Shown here: piece by piece, positions 17,964-28,858 of the stretch
How the letters are laid out: every line of letters begins with the position of its first letter
Numbering within the stretch: the stretch's first letter is position 1
Assembly: GCA_028293125.1 (NCBI GenBank)
Contig: JAQGPJ010000072.1
Location: 29,611-93,610, forward strand
Direction: 5' to 3'
Source of the DNA: Verrucomicrobiales bacterium
GTDB lineage: Bacteria; Verrucomicrobiota; Verrucomicrobiia; Verrucomicrobiales; V1-33
Length of the DNA: 64,000 bases
The notes under the pieces: model-generated
Told to the model about the DNA's origin: nothing
The model's input: the letters and a program-made list of their open reading frames with translations, nothing else
Database searches by the model: none
Position numbers and translations under genes: made by a program

Positions 17964-19181
17964 GTGTTCCGCATCCTCACCCTCAATGGCGGCTCATCGA
18001 GTATCCGCTTCACGGTGCATGAGTCCGGAGGCGGTCTGAAACCCTGCCTTGAAGGCAAATTGGACCGTATTGGGTCGCCGGATGCCACCCTGGCTTTCCG
18101 CAATCCGGCGGACAACCGGCAGCACACCCGGCGCTTGGATTTGGCGGACCGGCAATCCACCGTCGATTTCCTCATGGGTTGGCTGGAGGCTCAGGAGGTG
18201 TTCGCTTCCGTTGGAGCCATAGGGCACCGGGTGGTTCATGGTATGGAACACACCGGACCGGAGTTGATTACGCCGGAACTGCTGGCCGGACTCCGGGACA
18301 TCAGTCCATACAGCCCGGAACACCTGCCCCTTGAAATAAAATTGATGGAGATTTTCCTCCGGCGGCATCCCGGACTTCCGCAGGTGGCCTGCTTTGACAC
18401 CGCCTTCCACCGGGATATGCCGCGCATGGCGAAGCTTCTTCCCATTCCACGCCGCTATGCGGCGAAGGGAGTGCGGCGCTACGGATTCCATGGGTTGTCC
18501 TATTCTTATCTGATGGAGGAGCTGGAACGGCTGGGCGGCCGGGCGGAGGCGCGGGGGCGTGTGATTTTGGCCCATCTCGGCAATGGGGCGAGCATGGCGG
18601 CGGTGAGTGGCGGCGCCTGCCTTGACACCAGCATGGGGTTCACCCCGGCGGCCGGACTGGTGATGGGCACACGCTCCGGGGATTTGGATCCCGGATTGAT
18701 CAGCTTTCTGGCCCGCACCGAAAAGATGACAGCAGCGCAATTTCACCAAATGGTGAACCACGATTCCGGACTGATTGGAGTTTCGGAGACCACTTCCGAC
18801 ATGCGGGAGCTGCTGGCGCGGGAAAGCGCGGATGTGCGGGCCGGCGAAGCGGTCGGACTGTTCTGCTATCAGGCGAAAAAATGGATCGGTTCCCTGACCG
18901 CCGTGCTCGGCGGATTGGACACACTCGTCTTTGCGGGAGGGATTGGCGAAAATTGTCCGTCCATCCGGACGCGGATCTGTGACGGGCTTGGCTTTCTGGG
19001 CTTGGAATTGGATGAGACGGGCAATTTGGCGGGTGCGGATGTGATTTCCCCGCCTGACGCGCGGGTCATGGTGCGGATGATCGGCACGGATGAGGCGCTG
19101 ATGATTGCACGCTCGGTTTGCCGGCTGATCATTGCCGGCGGAGGCCGGATGGACGAATATCAGATAAATACCGCCCTATGA
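17964..19181 (+). CDS. ackA: Acetate kinase
   Basis: This is 405 residues. A GTG at 17964 is taken as start because the family begins almost at the phosphate-binding block; here VFRILTLNGGSSSIRF directly follows. An upstream start at 17862 would add 34 unlike residues, and no strong ribosome-binding site decides it. Family blocks are HRVVHGME, CFDTAFHRDMPRMA, RRYGFHGLSYSYL, ILAHLGNGASMAAVSGG, DTSMGFTPAAGLVMGTRSGDLDPG and VFAGGIGENCPSIR. The enzyme interconverts acetyl-phosphate + ADP and acetate + ATP in the cytosol. Its natural supplier is the phosphoketolase encoded three genes downstream. The stop overlaps the next ATG. Confidence 0.95.
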   Translation: MFRILTLNGGSSSIRFTVHESGGGLKPCLEGKLDRIGSPDATLAFRNPADNRQHTRRLDLADRQSTVDFLMGWLEAQEVFASVGAIGHRVVHGMEHTGPELITPELLAGLRDISPYSPEHLPLEIKLMEIFLRRHPGLPQVACFDTAFHRDMPRMAKLLPIPRRYAAKGVRRYGFHGLSYSYLMEELERLGGRAEARGRVILAHLGNGASMAAVSGGACLDTSMGFTPAAGLVMGTRSGDLDPGLISFLARTEKMTAAQFHQMVNHDSGLIGVSETTSDMRELLARESADVRAGEAVGLFCYQAKKWIGSLTAVLGGLDTLVFAGGIGENCPSIRTRICDGLGFLGLELDETGNLAGADVISPPDARVMVRMIGTDEALMIARSVCRLIIAGGGRMDEYQINTAL

Positions 19182-20344
19182 CCACCCCAACTCCACACGA
19201 CTGGGAATCCAGAAGCCACGCCCGCACCCTCGTTCTTCTCGGGGCGACCATGCTTGGAGTTTATCTTTGTTACCGCATGGCGAAACCATTCACAGCCGCG
19301 CTCGCCTGGGCTGTCGCCTTGGCGGTTGTGTTTGTCCCGCTTCAGCGGTGGCTGGAATCCAGACTGAAACGTCCCAACTTGGCCGCCGCTTTATCCGTGC
19401 TGGTGATTGGTCTGATGGTGGTCGTGCCGGCCATTTTCGTGGGACAGCGGATGATCATGGAAGCGGCCAAAGGAGCGCAGCATATTGAAACCATAGTCAA
19501 ATCCGGAGAATGGCGGCGGACTCTGGATGCCCAGCCCCGCTGGGCACCCCTGGCCGAACGGATCGCACAGGAGATTGATCTGCCGGAAGCCGTGCGGTCC
19601 CTCGCGGCCTGGCTCAGCAGCACCGCGGGGGCCATCGTGAAAGGCTCCCTGGTTCAGGCCATTGGCTTCTGCCTGATTTTTTATCTTCTGTTCTTTTTCC
19701 TAAGGGACCGGAGAGCCGCATTCCAGGCGCTTCGGGTTTTATCTCCTCTTTCGGAAACAGAAATGGACCGCCTGTTGAGCCGGGTGGGTGACACCATCCA
19801 TGCCACCATCTACGGCATGCTGGCGGTGGCGGTGATCCAGGGAACTCTGGGCGGCCTTGCGTTTTGGGCGCTGGGCCTGCCAGCTCCGCTGCTCTGGGGG
19901 GTGGTGATGTCTGTTCTGGCGGTTATTCCCGTGCTGGGCACGTTTGTGATCTGGGTTCCGACGGCCTGTTTTCTGGCGTTGGAGGGCAGCTGGGGAAAAG
20001 CGCTGATTCTGGTGGTCTGGGGGATGCTGGTCATTGGAACCATCGACAACCTGCTGCGGCCCGTTCTGGTGGGCAAACGTCTCAAACTTCACACGGTCCT
20101 GGCCTTCCTGTCGGTTATCGGAGGGCTTGTCGTCTTCGGGGGGGCAGGCCTGATTCTTGGGCCCGTGGTTCTTACCATCACCACCGTGCTGTTGGAGTTC
20201 TGGCCGCACCGGACGCCGCCTGGGGCGGGGAGCGGAATCAAACCTGAGGAGCTGGCCCGTTTTGAAAATGAAGGAGGCCTGCTGGCCCCGTTGGAAAAGA
20301 GCTCCGTTGGACCCGACAGAAATTCCTCCTCATGGAAGCCGTGA
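19178..20344 (+). CDS. AI-2E-family (UPF0118) membrane permease
   Basis: This is 388 residues starting at ATG 19178, overlapping the ackA stop by 4 bases. About 7-8 transmembrane helices are visible: LVLLGATMLGVYLCYRMAKP, AALAWAVALAVVFVPLQRWL, AALSVLVIGLMVVVPAIFV, LVQAIGFCLIFYLLFFFLRD, then the C-terminal bundle with GVVMSVLAVIPVLGTFVIWVP and GLVVFGGAGLILGPVVLTITT, the conserved end of the family. Family members have been linked to autoinducer-2 export or Na+/H+ exchange, so the substrate here is open. The 3' end overlaps the following P-ATPase by 13 bases. Confidence 0.9.
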   Translation: MTTPTPHDWESRSHARTLVLLGATMLGVYLCYRMAKPFTAALAWAVALAVVFVPLQRWLESRLKRPNLAAALSVLVIGLMVVVPAIFVGQRMIMEAAKGAQHIETIVKSGEWRRTLDAQPRWAPLAERIAQEIDLPEAVRSLAAWLSSTAGAIVKGSLVQAIGFCLIFYLLFFFLRDRRAAFQALRVLSPLSETEMDRLLSRVGDTIHATIYGMLAVAVIQGTLGGLAFWALGLPAPLLWGVVMSVLAVIPVLGTFVIWVPTACFLALEGSWGKALILVVWGMLVIGTIDNLLRPVLVGKRLKLHTVLAFLSVIGGLVVFGGAGLILGPVVLTITTVLLEFWPHRTPPGAGSGIKPEELARFENEGGLLAPLEKSSVGPDRNSSSWKP

Positions 20345-23103
20345 TCCCCGACCCCCGGCGGAGCTCAAGCACACCGGCACCGGCCTTATCCCCCAATGAG
20401 GCATGGCACCAGCGGTCCGGCGTGGAAGTGCTGGCACAGCTCGGTGTCCCGGCCGCGGGACACACTGACGAAGCCGCCGCCCGGCTTCTTGCCTCCGACG
20501 GAGCCAATGAACTCAGGGAAGGAAAACGCAGCTCCCCGCTGCGGATTTTTGCCGCGCAGTTCAAAAGCCTGATCGTCTGGATTCTTATCGCCGCCGGAAT
20601 CATTTCCGGACTGCTGGGGGATCCGGTGGATGCCATTGCCATCCTGGCAATTGTGGTTCTCAACGCTGTTATTGGATTCCGCCAGGAGTTTCACGCCGAA
20701 CGATCCATCGCCACCCTCAAAAAAATGACCGCGCCGCAGGCAAAAGTGCGGCGCGGCGGACAGGTGATTTCTGTTCCGGCCTCTGGAATTGTGGCCGGTG
20801 ACATTTTATTGCTGGAGTCCGGGGACCTTGTGGCCGCCGATGCCCGCCTTCTGAGTGCCGCTTCCCTCAAGTGCGTTGAGTCGGCGCTGACAGGGGAGTC
20901 AGAGGCGGTGACCAAGCGGACGGAAACGTTGGAGCAGGGCGACATTCCGCTCGGCGACCGCTCCAATATGATTTTTATGGGCACCAGCGTGGCCTCGGGC
21001 ACCGGAGAGGCGGTGGTGGTGGGCACCGCCATGAGGACTGAGCTGGGCCGTATTGCGGGTCTCCTCAATGAAGCTGACGCGGGCCACGATACTCCTCTCC
21101 AAAAGAAACTGAATGCTTTCGGGCGCATTCTGATGTGGGCGGCTCTTGGCATAGTGGCCCTGCTCTTCGGTTTGGGTTTACTGCGCGGAAACAATCTTCC
21201 GGAGTTGTTTCTGACGGCCATCAGCCTTGCGGTGGCCGCCATGCCTGAAGGCCTTCCCGCCGTGGTCACGGTATCCCTGGCCCTGGGGGTGCGGCGCATG
21301 GCCCGCCGCCGGGTGCTGATCCGCAGGCTGGCGGCGGTGGAAACCCTTGGCTCCACCAGCGTGATCTGCACCGATAAGACCGGTACTCTGACAGTGGGCC
21401 AAATGACCGTGCGCCGTTTTTATGTGGCGGGACAGCATTATGAGGTCACCGGTGATGGCTATGGCCCCGAAGGTGAAATCCTTTTTGAAAAACGCAAAGC
21501 GGAGGGTGGCCATCTGGCGCCGCTGCGGGAGCTGACGATGGGACTTCTTGCCTGCAACAATGCCCACCTTGCCGAACAGGATGGAAAATGGAAAGTCATT
21601 GGCGATCCCACGGAAGGGGCATTATTGGCTGCGGCTATCAAATCCGGAGGGAATCCGGAGCGCATGGCGCTGGATTTCCCGAAACAGCACGAAATCCCTT
21701 TCGATTCCGACCGTAAACTCAGCACTGTTATCCGGAGGATGCCGGATGGAGAACTCCGGGCCTTCACCAATGGCGCTCCCGGTGAACTGCTGGCACGCTG
21801 CACTCAAATCCACACGGGCACGGAAATCCGGGCGCTGACCAAGGAGGACCGTGACCGGATTCTGGCCGAAACCTCGCTGATGGCCAGACAGGCGCTGCGC
21901 GTGCTGGGTTCGGCGTGGGGCGGGCCAACGGGCGGCCAAGCGGCCGCATTCACCTCCGCTGTCGTTGAGCGCGATATGGTTTTTGTCGGTTTGACCGGAA
22001 TGTATGACCCACCGCGCAGCGAAGCCAGGGAAGCCATTTCAAAATGCCGCGCGGCCGGTGTCCGTGTGGTGATGATCACGGGGGACCACCCGAACACCGC
22101 CGCCGCCATTGCCGCTGAACTGGGCATTGCCAAGGACGCGGCCGCCGTGACGGGGGCCGAGCTTGAGAAAATGACGGAAGAGGAGCTGCGGGACCGGGTG
22201 GCCGGCACCGCGGTTTACGCGCGTGTCACCGCAGGACATAAGCTGCGCATCATCCGGGCGCTGAAGGCCAGGGGCGAGGTTGTGGCCATGACCGGTGACG
22301 GGGTGAACGATGCCCCCGCGATCAAGGGGGCGGATATCGGCATCGCCATGGGCCAAGCCGGAACGGAAGTGGCCAAGCAGGCGGCGGACATGATTATCAC
22401 CGACGATAACTTCGCCACCATCGTCACCGCCGTGGAGGAGGGGCGGGGCATTTACGACAACATCCGAAAAACACTCCAGTATCTTTTAGCGGGCAATACG
22501 GCGGAGCTGCTGCTTATGACACTTTGCGTGGTGGCGGGGCTGCCCATGCCATTGTTGCCCATCCACCTGCTTTGGATTAATCTTGTCACCGACGGGCTGC
22601 CCGCGCTTTGCCTCGCCACCGATCCCATCGACTCCGGCGTGATGACGCGGCGACCGCGGCACCGCGCTGAACGGATTGCAAACCGCGGATTCCTGAATGC
22701 GATGCTCCTGACCGGACTCCTCACGGCGGGCACCGCGTTTGGTGTATACATTCACATGCTGAAACACGGGACACCTGAAACCGCCCGGACCTGGGCTTTC
22801 ACCGTGCTGGTCTTCGCGGAGCTTCTCAGAGCCTTCGGCGCCCGCAGTGAATGGACTCCTGTCTGGCGTATTCCTCTTTTGACAAACATAAACCTTGTTC
22901 TGGTGGTGGCTGCCTCCTTCGGGCTGCAAATAGGGAGCCTGCACAATGAGACTTTCGGGCGCTTCCTGAAAACGGTCTCCATCCCCTGGAGCGATAATTT
23001 CACACTCCTGGCCCTGGGTGCCATTCCGCTTCTTGTGCTGGAACTGGTCAAAGTGATCCGGAAGTCCGCCCGCAAAACGGCGGTGAATGATGCCAATCTA
23101 TGA
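20332..23103 (+). CDS. P-type cation ATPase, P2A (Ca2+-transporting) class
   Basis: This is 923 residues, with the ATG at 20332. Visible are an N-terminal cation-ATPase domain ([31 protein letters not shown]), the actuator TGES ([12 protein letters not shown]), an M4 segment with [22 protein letters not shown], phosphorylation site [25 protein letters not shown], hinge [22 protein letters not shown] and C-terminal six-helix region with [25 protein letters not shown]. The PEGLP in M4 and NLVTDG in M6 are those of SERCA/PMR1-like calcium pumps (family knowledge). It probably exports Ca2+ (or Mn2+). The ATGA overlap with the phosphoketolase gene indicates co-translation. Confidence 0.93.
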   Translation: MEAVIPDPRRSSSTPAPALSPNEAWHQRSGVEVLAQLGVPAAGHTDEAAARLLASDGANELREGKRSSPLRIFAAQFKSLIVWILIAAGIISGLLGDPVDAIAILAIVVLNAVIGFRQEFHAERSIATLKKMTAPQAKVRRGGQVISVPASGIVAGDILLLESGDLVAADARLLSAASLKCVESALTGESEAVTKRTETLEQGDIPLGDRSNMIFMGTSVASGTGEAVVVGTAMRTELGRIAGLLNEADAGHDTPLQKKLNAFGRILMWAALGIVALLFGLGLLRGNNLPELFLTAISLAVAAMPEGLPAVVTVSLALGVRRMARRRVLIRRLAAVETLGSTSVICTDKTGTLTVGQMTVRRFYVAGQHYEVTGDGYGPEGEILFEKRKAEGGHLAPLRELTMGLLACNNAHLAEQDGKWKVIGDPTEGALLAAAIKSGGNPERMALDFPKQHEIPFDSDRKLSTVIRRMPDGELRAFTNGAPGELLARCTQIHTGTEIRALTKEDRDRILAETSLMARQALRVLGSAWGGPTGGQAAAFTSAVVERDMVFVGLTGMYDPPRSEAREAISKCRAAGVRVVMITGDHPNTAAAIAAELGIAKDAAAVTGAELEKMTEEELRDRVAGTAVYARVTAGHKLRIIRALKARGEVVAMTGDGVNDAPAIKGADIGIAMGQAGTEVAKQAADMIITDDNFATIVTAVEEGRGIYDNIRKTLQYLLAGNTAELLLMTLCVVAGLPMPLLPIHLLWINLVTDGLPALCLATDPIDSGVMTRRPRHRAERIANRGFLNAMLLTGLLTAGTAFGVYIHMLKHGTPETARTWAFTVLVFAELLRAFGARSEWTPVWRIPLLTNINLVLVVAASFGLQIGSLHNETFGRFLKTVSIPWSDNFTLLALGAIPLLVLELVKVIRKSARKTAVNDANL

Positions 23104-25487
23104 AAACCAACACCCTGACCCCGGACCTGCTGCGGAAAACCGACGCCTACTGGCGCGCCGCCAACTACGTCTCAGCCGGTCAGATGTATCTCTGTGACAA
23201 TCCTCTGCTCCGGCGGCCGCTCGTCCTGACGGATGTGAAGCGCATGCTGCTCGGGCATTGGGGAACCACGCCGGGACAGAACTTCATTTACGCGCATTTG
23301 AACCGCTTGATCCGAAAATATGATTTGGATATGATCTACGTTTCCGGTCCCGGCCATGGCGGGCCGGCAGTGGTGGGCAACACTTATCTGGAGGGCAGCT
23401 ACAGCGAGGTTTATCCCGATATCAGTCAGGATGAAGAGGGACTGCGGAAACTTTTCCATCAGTTTTCCTTTCCCGGCGGCATTCCAAGTCATGCCTCTCC
23501 GGAGACTCCCGGCTCCATCCATGAGGGCGGGGAACTGGGATATTCCCTCAGTCATTCGTTTGGAGCGGTGTTCGACAATCCCGGCCTCATCGTGGCCTGC
23601 GTGGTGGGCGACGGCGAGGCGGAGACGGGGCCGCTGGCCACGGCGTGGCATTCCAACAAATTCCTGGATCCCGTCACTGACGGCGCGGTGCTGCCGATTC
23701 TCCACCTCAACGGCTACAAAATCGCCAACCCGACGGTGCTGGCGCGCATCACCCGCCCGGAGCTGGACCAGCTTTTCCGGGGTTACGGATGGACCCCGTA
23801 TTTTGTGGAGCATGAGGAGGCGGATCTCATGCATGAGGCCATGGCCGCGACGCTGGACGATGCCGTGGAGGAGATCAGACGCATCCAGCAGGAAAACCGC
23901 GCCCACGGCAACGGCACCCGTCCACGCTGGCCGATGATCGTGCTCACCTCCCCAAAAGGATGGACGGGCCCCAAAATGGTGGATGGAACGCGGATTGAGG
24001 GCACTTTCCGCGCGCATCAGGTGCCTATTTCCGATCCGTCCGCCCATCCTGAGCATCTCGCCCTGCTGGAGGCATGGTTAAGGAGTTACCGGCCGGAGGA
24101 GCTTTTTGATGAACTTGGCCGGCTTAAACCGGAACTGGCGGAGCTCGCGCCGGAAGGCGCGCGGCGTATGGGGGCCAATCCCCATGCCAACGGCGGTTTG
24201 CTGCTCCGCGATCTGAGGATGCCGGATTTCCGGAACTACGGCGTGAAGGTTTCCGCTCCGGGAGTCAGAGGCATCGGAGACACGCACGTGCTGGGAAAAT
24301 TCCTGCGGGATGTGGCAAAGCTCAATGAGGCCCAGCGCAACTTCCGCGTCTTTGGTCCTGATGAAACTCTCTCCAACGGTTTGGAGGCGCTTTTTGAAGT
24401 GACCGCGCGACAGTGGGACGCCGCAACTTTGGAAGATGACGAATTTCTCGCCCCCACCGGCCGCGTGATGGAGATGCTCAGCGAGCACCAGTGCGAGGGA
24501 TGGCTTGAAGGTTATCTGCTGACGGGGAGACACGGGATTTTTAATTGTTACGAGGCATTCATCCATATAATCGACTCCATGTTCAACCAGCATGCGAAAT
24601 GGTTGAAAGTGACTTCACACCTGCCTTGGCGGCGTCCCATCGCTTCCCTGAATTATCTGCTGGCCTCGCATGTCTGGCGGCAGGACCACAATGGATTCAC
24701 GCATCAGGATCCCGGTTTTCTGGATGTGGTCGTCAATAAGAAGGCTGCCATTGTGCGCGTTTATCTGCCACCGGACGCCAATTGCCTCCTCTCGGTGATG
24801 GACCACTGCCTGCGCAGCCGCCATTACGTCAATGTGGTCATTGCGGGGAAACATCCGGCGCCCCAGTGGCTGGCCATGGAGGCGGCCGTGAAACATTGCA
24901 TTGCCGGAATCGGCATCTGGCAGTGGGCCAGCAACGACCAGGGCATCGCGCCGGACGTGGTTATGGCCTGTTGCGGGGACGTTCCCACCTTGGAAACGCT
25001 CGCCGCCGTCTCCATTCTGCGGGAGGAACTGCCGCAACTGAAAATCCGGGTGGTCAATGTTGTCGACCTCATGAGACTCCAGCCGGAACGCGAGCACCCT
25101 CATGGCCTGAGCGACCAGGACTTTGACGAACTCTTCACCAAAGACAAACCAGTCATTTTTGCCTTCCACGCTTACCCTTGGCTTATCCACCGGCTGACCT
25201 ACCGGCGCACCAACCACTGCAATCTCCACGTCCGGGGCTACAAGGAGGAGGGGACCATCACCACGCCCTTCGACATGACCGTGCTCAACGAAATCGACCG
25301 CTTTCATCTCGTGATGGACGCCATTGACCGCCTGCCGCAGACCGGTGAGAAGGGACTCTATCTGAAACAGCGCCTCAAGCAAAAGCTGATTGAGCACAAG
25401 CTGCATATCGGTCAATACGGGGAGGACATGCCGGAAATCCGCCTATGGCAATGGACTCCCGCCCTTCCCGGTCCCGCGGCTCCTTAA
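23100..25487 (+). CDS. xfp: Phosphoketolase (xylulose-5-P/fructose-6-P)
   Basis: This is 795 residues, the usual length for the family, starting at ATG 23100 (4-base overlap). It is a thiamine-diphosphate enzyme that splits xylulose-5-phosphate and/or fructose-6-phosphate with phosphate to acetyl-phosphate plus a C3 or C4 sugar phosphate. Signature blocks are [80 protein letters not shown] (ThDP-binding GDGxxx) and [21 protein letters not shown], with MLSEHQ before it. Acetyl-phosphate can be used by the AckA encoded upstream to make ATP, forming a short heterofermentative shunt in one operon. Confidence 0.96.
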   Translation: MKTNTLTPDLLRKTDAYWRAANYVSAGQMYLCDNPLLRRPLVLTDVKRMLLGHWGTTPGQNFIYAHLNRLIRKYDLDMIYVSGPGHGGPAVVGNTYLEGSYSEVYPDISQDEEGLRKLFHQFSFPGGIPSHASPETPGSIHEGGELGYSLSHSFGAVFDNPGLIVACVVGDGEAETGPLATAWHSNKFLDPVTDGAVLPILHLNGYKIANPTVLARITRPELDQLFRGYGWTPYFVEHEEADLMHEAMAATLDDAVEEIRRIQQENRAHGNGTRPRWPMIVLTSPKGWTGPKMVDGTRIEGTFRAHQVPISDPSAHPEHLALLEAWLRSYRPEELFDELGRLKPELAELAPEGARRMGANPHANGGLLLRDLRMPDFRNYGVKVSAPGVRGIGDTHVLGKFLRDVAKLNEAQRNFRVFGPDETLSNGLEALFEVTARQWDAATLEDDEFLAPTGRVMEMLSEHQCEGWLEGYLLTGRHGIFNCYEAFIHIIDSMFNQHAKWLKVTSHLPWRRPIASLNYLLASHVWRQDHNGFTHQDPGFLDVVVNKKAAIVRVYLPPDANCLLSVMDHCLRSRHYVNVVIAGKHPAPQWLAMEAAVKHCIAGIGIWQWASNDQGIAPDVVMACCGDVPTLETLAAVSILREELPQLKIRVVNVVDLMRLQPEREHPHGLSDQDFDELFTKDKPVIFAFHAYPWLIHRLTYRRTNHCNLHVRGYKEEGTITTPFDMTVLNEIDRFHLVMDAIDRLPQTGEKGLYLKQRLKQKLIEHKLHIGQYGEDMPEIRLWQWTPALPGPAAP

Positions 25488-25552
25488 TTCCGGGGCTCAA
25501 AGGCTGATCCTGCCCGGACATTTTTCACCAAGGCGCTTTCCGTGATCCGATC

Positions 25553-28159
25553 ATGCACTTTCCGCAAAAACCAAACTTGGCGAAGGCCACGGATCAGTCC
25601 ATTCATTTCCCGCCCATCCTGGCGGAGGCCGCAATGCTGGACAGCAACGGGGTTTTCACCCGGATGGGGACGACGGCCCAGGGACTGAGCGCAGGAGAGG
25701 CCGCCAGGCGTCTACGGGAAACCGGCTCCAACGTAGTGGCGGAAAGCGGGCATCATGGCTGGTTTTGGCGTCTGGCCACCGCCATGGGCAATCCGCTGGT
25801 GATTCTGCTCATAGTGCTCTCAGCTGTCTCTTTCGCCACCGGCGATCCCCGCGCTGGAAGTGTGATGGCGGTCATGGTGATCCTCGGGGTGTTGCTGCGC
25901 TTTGTACAGGAAACGCGCGCGGACTCGGCGGCAGAGCAACTCAAGGCCATGATCAATGTCACGGCGACCGTCCTGCGGGACGGCAGGGCTCTGGAAACAC
26001 CGCTCAGTCAGCTGGTGCCCGGCGATGTGGTGAATCTTTCCGCCGGCGACATGATTCCGGCGGATGTGCGGCTGATCGCGGCCAAGGATTTGTTTGTGTC
26101 ACAGGGCACCCTGACAGGTGAATCGCTGCCGGTTGAGAAATTCGGCCATGCTGAGCCGCAGTCCGGTCTTTCGCCTCTGGAACTGAAGGGAATCTGCTTT
26201 CTGGGCACCAGTGTGGAGAGCGGGGCGGCCACCGCCGTGATCCTGGCGACCGGAGCCCGGACTTATTTCGGCAGCATGGCGGGCAGTATCGCCAGCGAGG
26301 TCGCACCCACCAATTTCGACAGAGGTGTGAAGCAGTTCACCTGGCTGATGATCCGGTTCATGATGGTAATGGTGCCGCTGGTCCTGCTCATCAACGGCCT
26401 CACCAAACATAACTGGCATGAGGCCTTCCTCTTCTCCATCGCCGTCGCGGTGGGCATGACGCCGGAGATGCTGCCCATGATCATCTCGGTCTGCCTGTCC
26501 AAAGGCGCGCTCGCCATGTCCCGGAAAAAAGTGATCGTGAAGCGGCTCAGCGCGATTCAGAATTTCGGGGCCATGGATGTGCTGTGCACCGATAAAACCG
26601 GCACTCTGACCATGGACCAGGTCATCCTGCAGCGACACTGCGATGTGATGCGGCAGGAAAACAGCGAGGTGTTCCGGGACGCCTATCTCATCGCTCATTT
26701 TCAAACCGGACTTAAAAATCTGCTCGACCGCGCCATCCTGGATCATCCGGACGCCAACGATAAAATCATCAGCGGCTTCAGCAAAGTGGATGAGATTCCC
26801 TTCGATTTTGCGCGCCGGATGATGTCGGTGGTGGTGCGGAAACCTGATGGAGAGCATCAGCTTTTGACCAAAGGCGCGCCCGAAGCGGTTTTTCCCCGAT
26901 GTGAATTTTTCGATTTGAATGGTCGGATATCCCCCATGGATCCCGCCCGCGCCGCCGAGCTGATTCATCATTACCAGGAACTGAGCGCGGAGGGCTTCCG
27001 CGTGCTCGCCGTCGCCCACAAGCATCTGGAGGCCGGGGAATTCATCTCCAAGGATGACGAGTGCGGCCTGACGCTCAAAGGTTATGTCGCGTTTCTGGAT
27101 CCACCGAAGGACAGTGCGGCGGGAGCCCTGGCGGCATTGCGGGATCATGGCGTCACGGTGAAGGTCCTGACGGGCGACAACGATCTTGTCACCCGCAAGG
27201 TTTGCCGGGAAGTCGGACTGAACGCCGGCGCCATCCTCCTCGGCGGCATGGTCGAATCCATGTCCGATGCCGAACTTGCCCAGGCGGTGGAGACCACCCA
27301 CATTTTTGCCCGACTCTCTCCGGCTCACAAACAGCGGATTATTCTCGCGCTCCAGCACAATGGGCATGTCGTCGGTTTCATGGGCGATGGAATCAACGAC
27401 GCCCCCGCTCTGCATGTGGCCGACGTGAGCATTTCGGTGGATTCGGCCGTGGACATCGCCAAGGCCGCAGCCTCCATGATTCTGCTGGAAAAAGACCTGA
27501 TGGTTCTCGATGACGGGGTGATCGAAGGCCGAAAGGTCTTCGTGAATATCCTCAAATATGTCCGCATGGGTGCCAGCTCCAGCTTCGGCAACATGTTCAG
27601 CATGCTCGGCGCGAGCATGTTTCTGCCCTTCGTTCCCATGGCTCCCATTCAGGTGCTGACAAACAATCTGCTTTACGATTTCTCCCAGGTGCCAATTCCC
27701 ACCGACACCGTGGACCCGGACCAGACCAGCGCACCTCGCCCTTGGCACATTGGGGACATCCGGAGGTTTGTTCTTTTTATCGGCCCCATCAGCTCAATTT
27801 TTGACTACACCACTTTTTTTGTGATGCTTTATGTTTTTGGCTGCTGGGACCCGGCGCGCGCACCGCTTTTTCAGACTGGATGGTTTGTGGAGTCCCTGAT
27901 CACGCAGACTCTTATTGTGCATGTCATCCGCACCGACCGCATTCCCTTTTTCCAAGGCTGCGCCAGCTGGCAGCTCACGGTGACCACCGCCGTGATCATC
28001 GGCATCGCCGCGTGGCTTCCCTTCTCCCCCTTCGCCCCGGTCCTCGGATTCACCGCCCTGCCGCCCCTTTACTGGCCCATCCTGCTGGTCACTCTGTTTT
28101 GCTATATTTTCCTAACCCAAGCTATGAAAATGTGGCTGATCCGCAAAGCGTGGCTTTGA
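25553..28159 (+). CDS. mgtA: Magnesium-type P-type ATPase (MgtA/MgtB class)
   Basis: This is 868 residues, starting 65 bases after xfp. Motifs are LTGESLPVEKFG, GMTPEMLPMIISVCLSKGAL (M4 of P3B pumps), [30 protein letters not shown] and FMGDGINDAPALHVADVSIS. The distinctive P3B C-terminal region is NNLLYDFSQVPIPTDTVDPD and IGPISSIFDYTTFFVML. The class mediates Mg2+ uptake. It lacks an obvious regulatory leader in the short gap upstream, so it is probably expressed with the phosphoketolase operon. It ends at TGA, followed ten bases later by a perfect hairpin. Confidence 0.94.
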   Translation: MHFPQKPNLAKATDQSIHFPPILAEAAMLDSNGVFTRMGTTAQGLSAGEAARRLRETGSNVVAESGHHGWFWRLATAMGNPLVILLIVLSAVSFATGDPRAGSVMAVMVILGVLLRFVQETRADSAAEQLKAMINVTATVLRDGRALETPLSQLVPGDVVNLSAGDMIPADVRLIAAKDLFVSQGTLTGESLPVEKFGHAEPQSGLSPLELKGICFLGTSVESGAATAVILATGARTYFGSMAGSIASEVAPTNFDRGVKQFTWLMIRFMMVMVPLVLLINGLTKHNWHEAFLFSIAVAVGMTPEMLPMIISVCLSKGALAMSRKKVIVKRLSAIQNFGAMDVLCTDKTGTLTMDQVILQRHCDVMRQENSEVFRDAYLIAHFQTGLKNLLDRAILDHPDANDKIISGFSKVDEIPFDFARRMMSVVVRKPDGEHQLLTKGAPEAVFPRCEFFDLNGRISPMDPARAAELIHHYQELSAEGFRVLAVAHKHLEAGEFISKDDECGLTLKGYVAFLDPPKDSAAGALAALRDHGVTVKVLTGDNDLVTRKVCREVGLNAGAILLGGMVESMSDAELAQAVETTHIFARLSPAHKQRIILALQHNGHVVGFMGDGINDAPALHVADVSISVDSAVDIAKAAASMILLEKDLMVLDDGVIEGRKVFVNILKYVRMGASSSFGNMFSMLGASMFLPFVPMAPIQVLTNNLLYDFSQVPIPTDTVDPDQTSAPRPWHIGDIRRFVLFIGPISSIFDYTTFFVMLYVFGCWDPARAPLFQTGWFVESLITQTLIVHVIRTDRIPFFQGCASWQLTVTTAVIIGIAAWLPFSPFAPVLGFTALPPLYWPILLVTLFCYIFLTQAMKMWLIRKAWL

Positions 28160-28168
28160 GAAAATTTG

Positions 28169-28197
28169 GTCACGAAACATAAGTTATGTTTCGTGAC
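28169..28197 (+). terminator. Perfect 13-bp inverted repeat after the mgtA-like gene
   Basis: GTCACGAAACATA at 28169-28181 and its exact complement at 28185-28197 are separated by 3 bases, starting ten bases beyond the stop codon. The position suits transcription termination of the ackA-mgtA operon, but the stem is only moderately GC-rich and has no T-run after it, so an operator or repeat element is an alternative. Confidence 0.55.
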
Positions 28198-28858
28198 GTA
28201 ATTGATTAGCGGATGAAAATTGCCATGGGCGTCATGAGGTAGTCCCCGAACTTCGGCCATTTTGACGCTGATTTAAGCTATGGGAGCGGGCAGTGATGCT
28301 TGTTTGCGCGTATGTTTCCATATGTCAAGTCCAATGCGGCAGCCGTCTGGCTCAATGGCTTTCCATTGAATTCCTGAATCCACCTGTAAATTCTTTAAAA
28401 ATTTGCCTTCCGGCCGCAGGGCTCCACCGTGTCCTCTGTTTTGCCGCATTGGACCCGGCCTGGGGTAGTTGCAAAAGGTTGGCCATGAACAGCCTGCTCA
28501 GCGGGCAAACTGGATGAACTGGCTGTCGTGTGGAGCCTCAGTCATGGGGAGAAGGAGCCGGACGATGGAACAACGCATCAGCCCGCCGCCTTTCCGGCGC
28601 GCCGGGATGCCCCGGTTTGGACGTGTTGACTGACACTCCTTCAGGTTTGATGGGCTGGTTGCGGGCGTGACCTCTCAAAGCTGACGCCGGGAGACGGACC
28701 GGAGAAAAGTCTGTGGTCATGAATCAACATCTGCCCCTCCTGCGGGATCGGATGGAAAAGCGCAGGCTATCCGCCGGGCGGAATCCCGTGTTTGCCGGGC
28801 ATCCCTGTGGGGGATTACAATGTTTCCCCAAAGCCGCATTTTTCGTTATCCGTGAGTC
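28198..28858. other. Long intergenic region without recognisable gene
   Basis: These 661 bases contain no convincing ORF on either strand and have lower GC than the neighbours. The one notable structure is a second exact 13-bp inverted repeat, GTCCAATGCGGCA at 28329-28341 and TGCCGCATTGGAC at 28442-28454, enclosing 100 bases. It might bound a structured RNA or be a vestige of a mobile element. The DUF72 promoter should lie near the 3' end. Confidence 0.5.
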
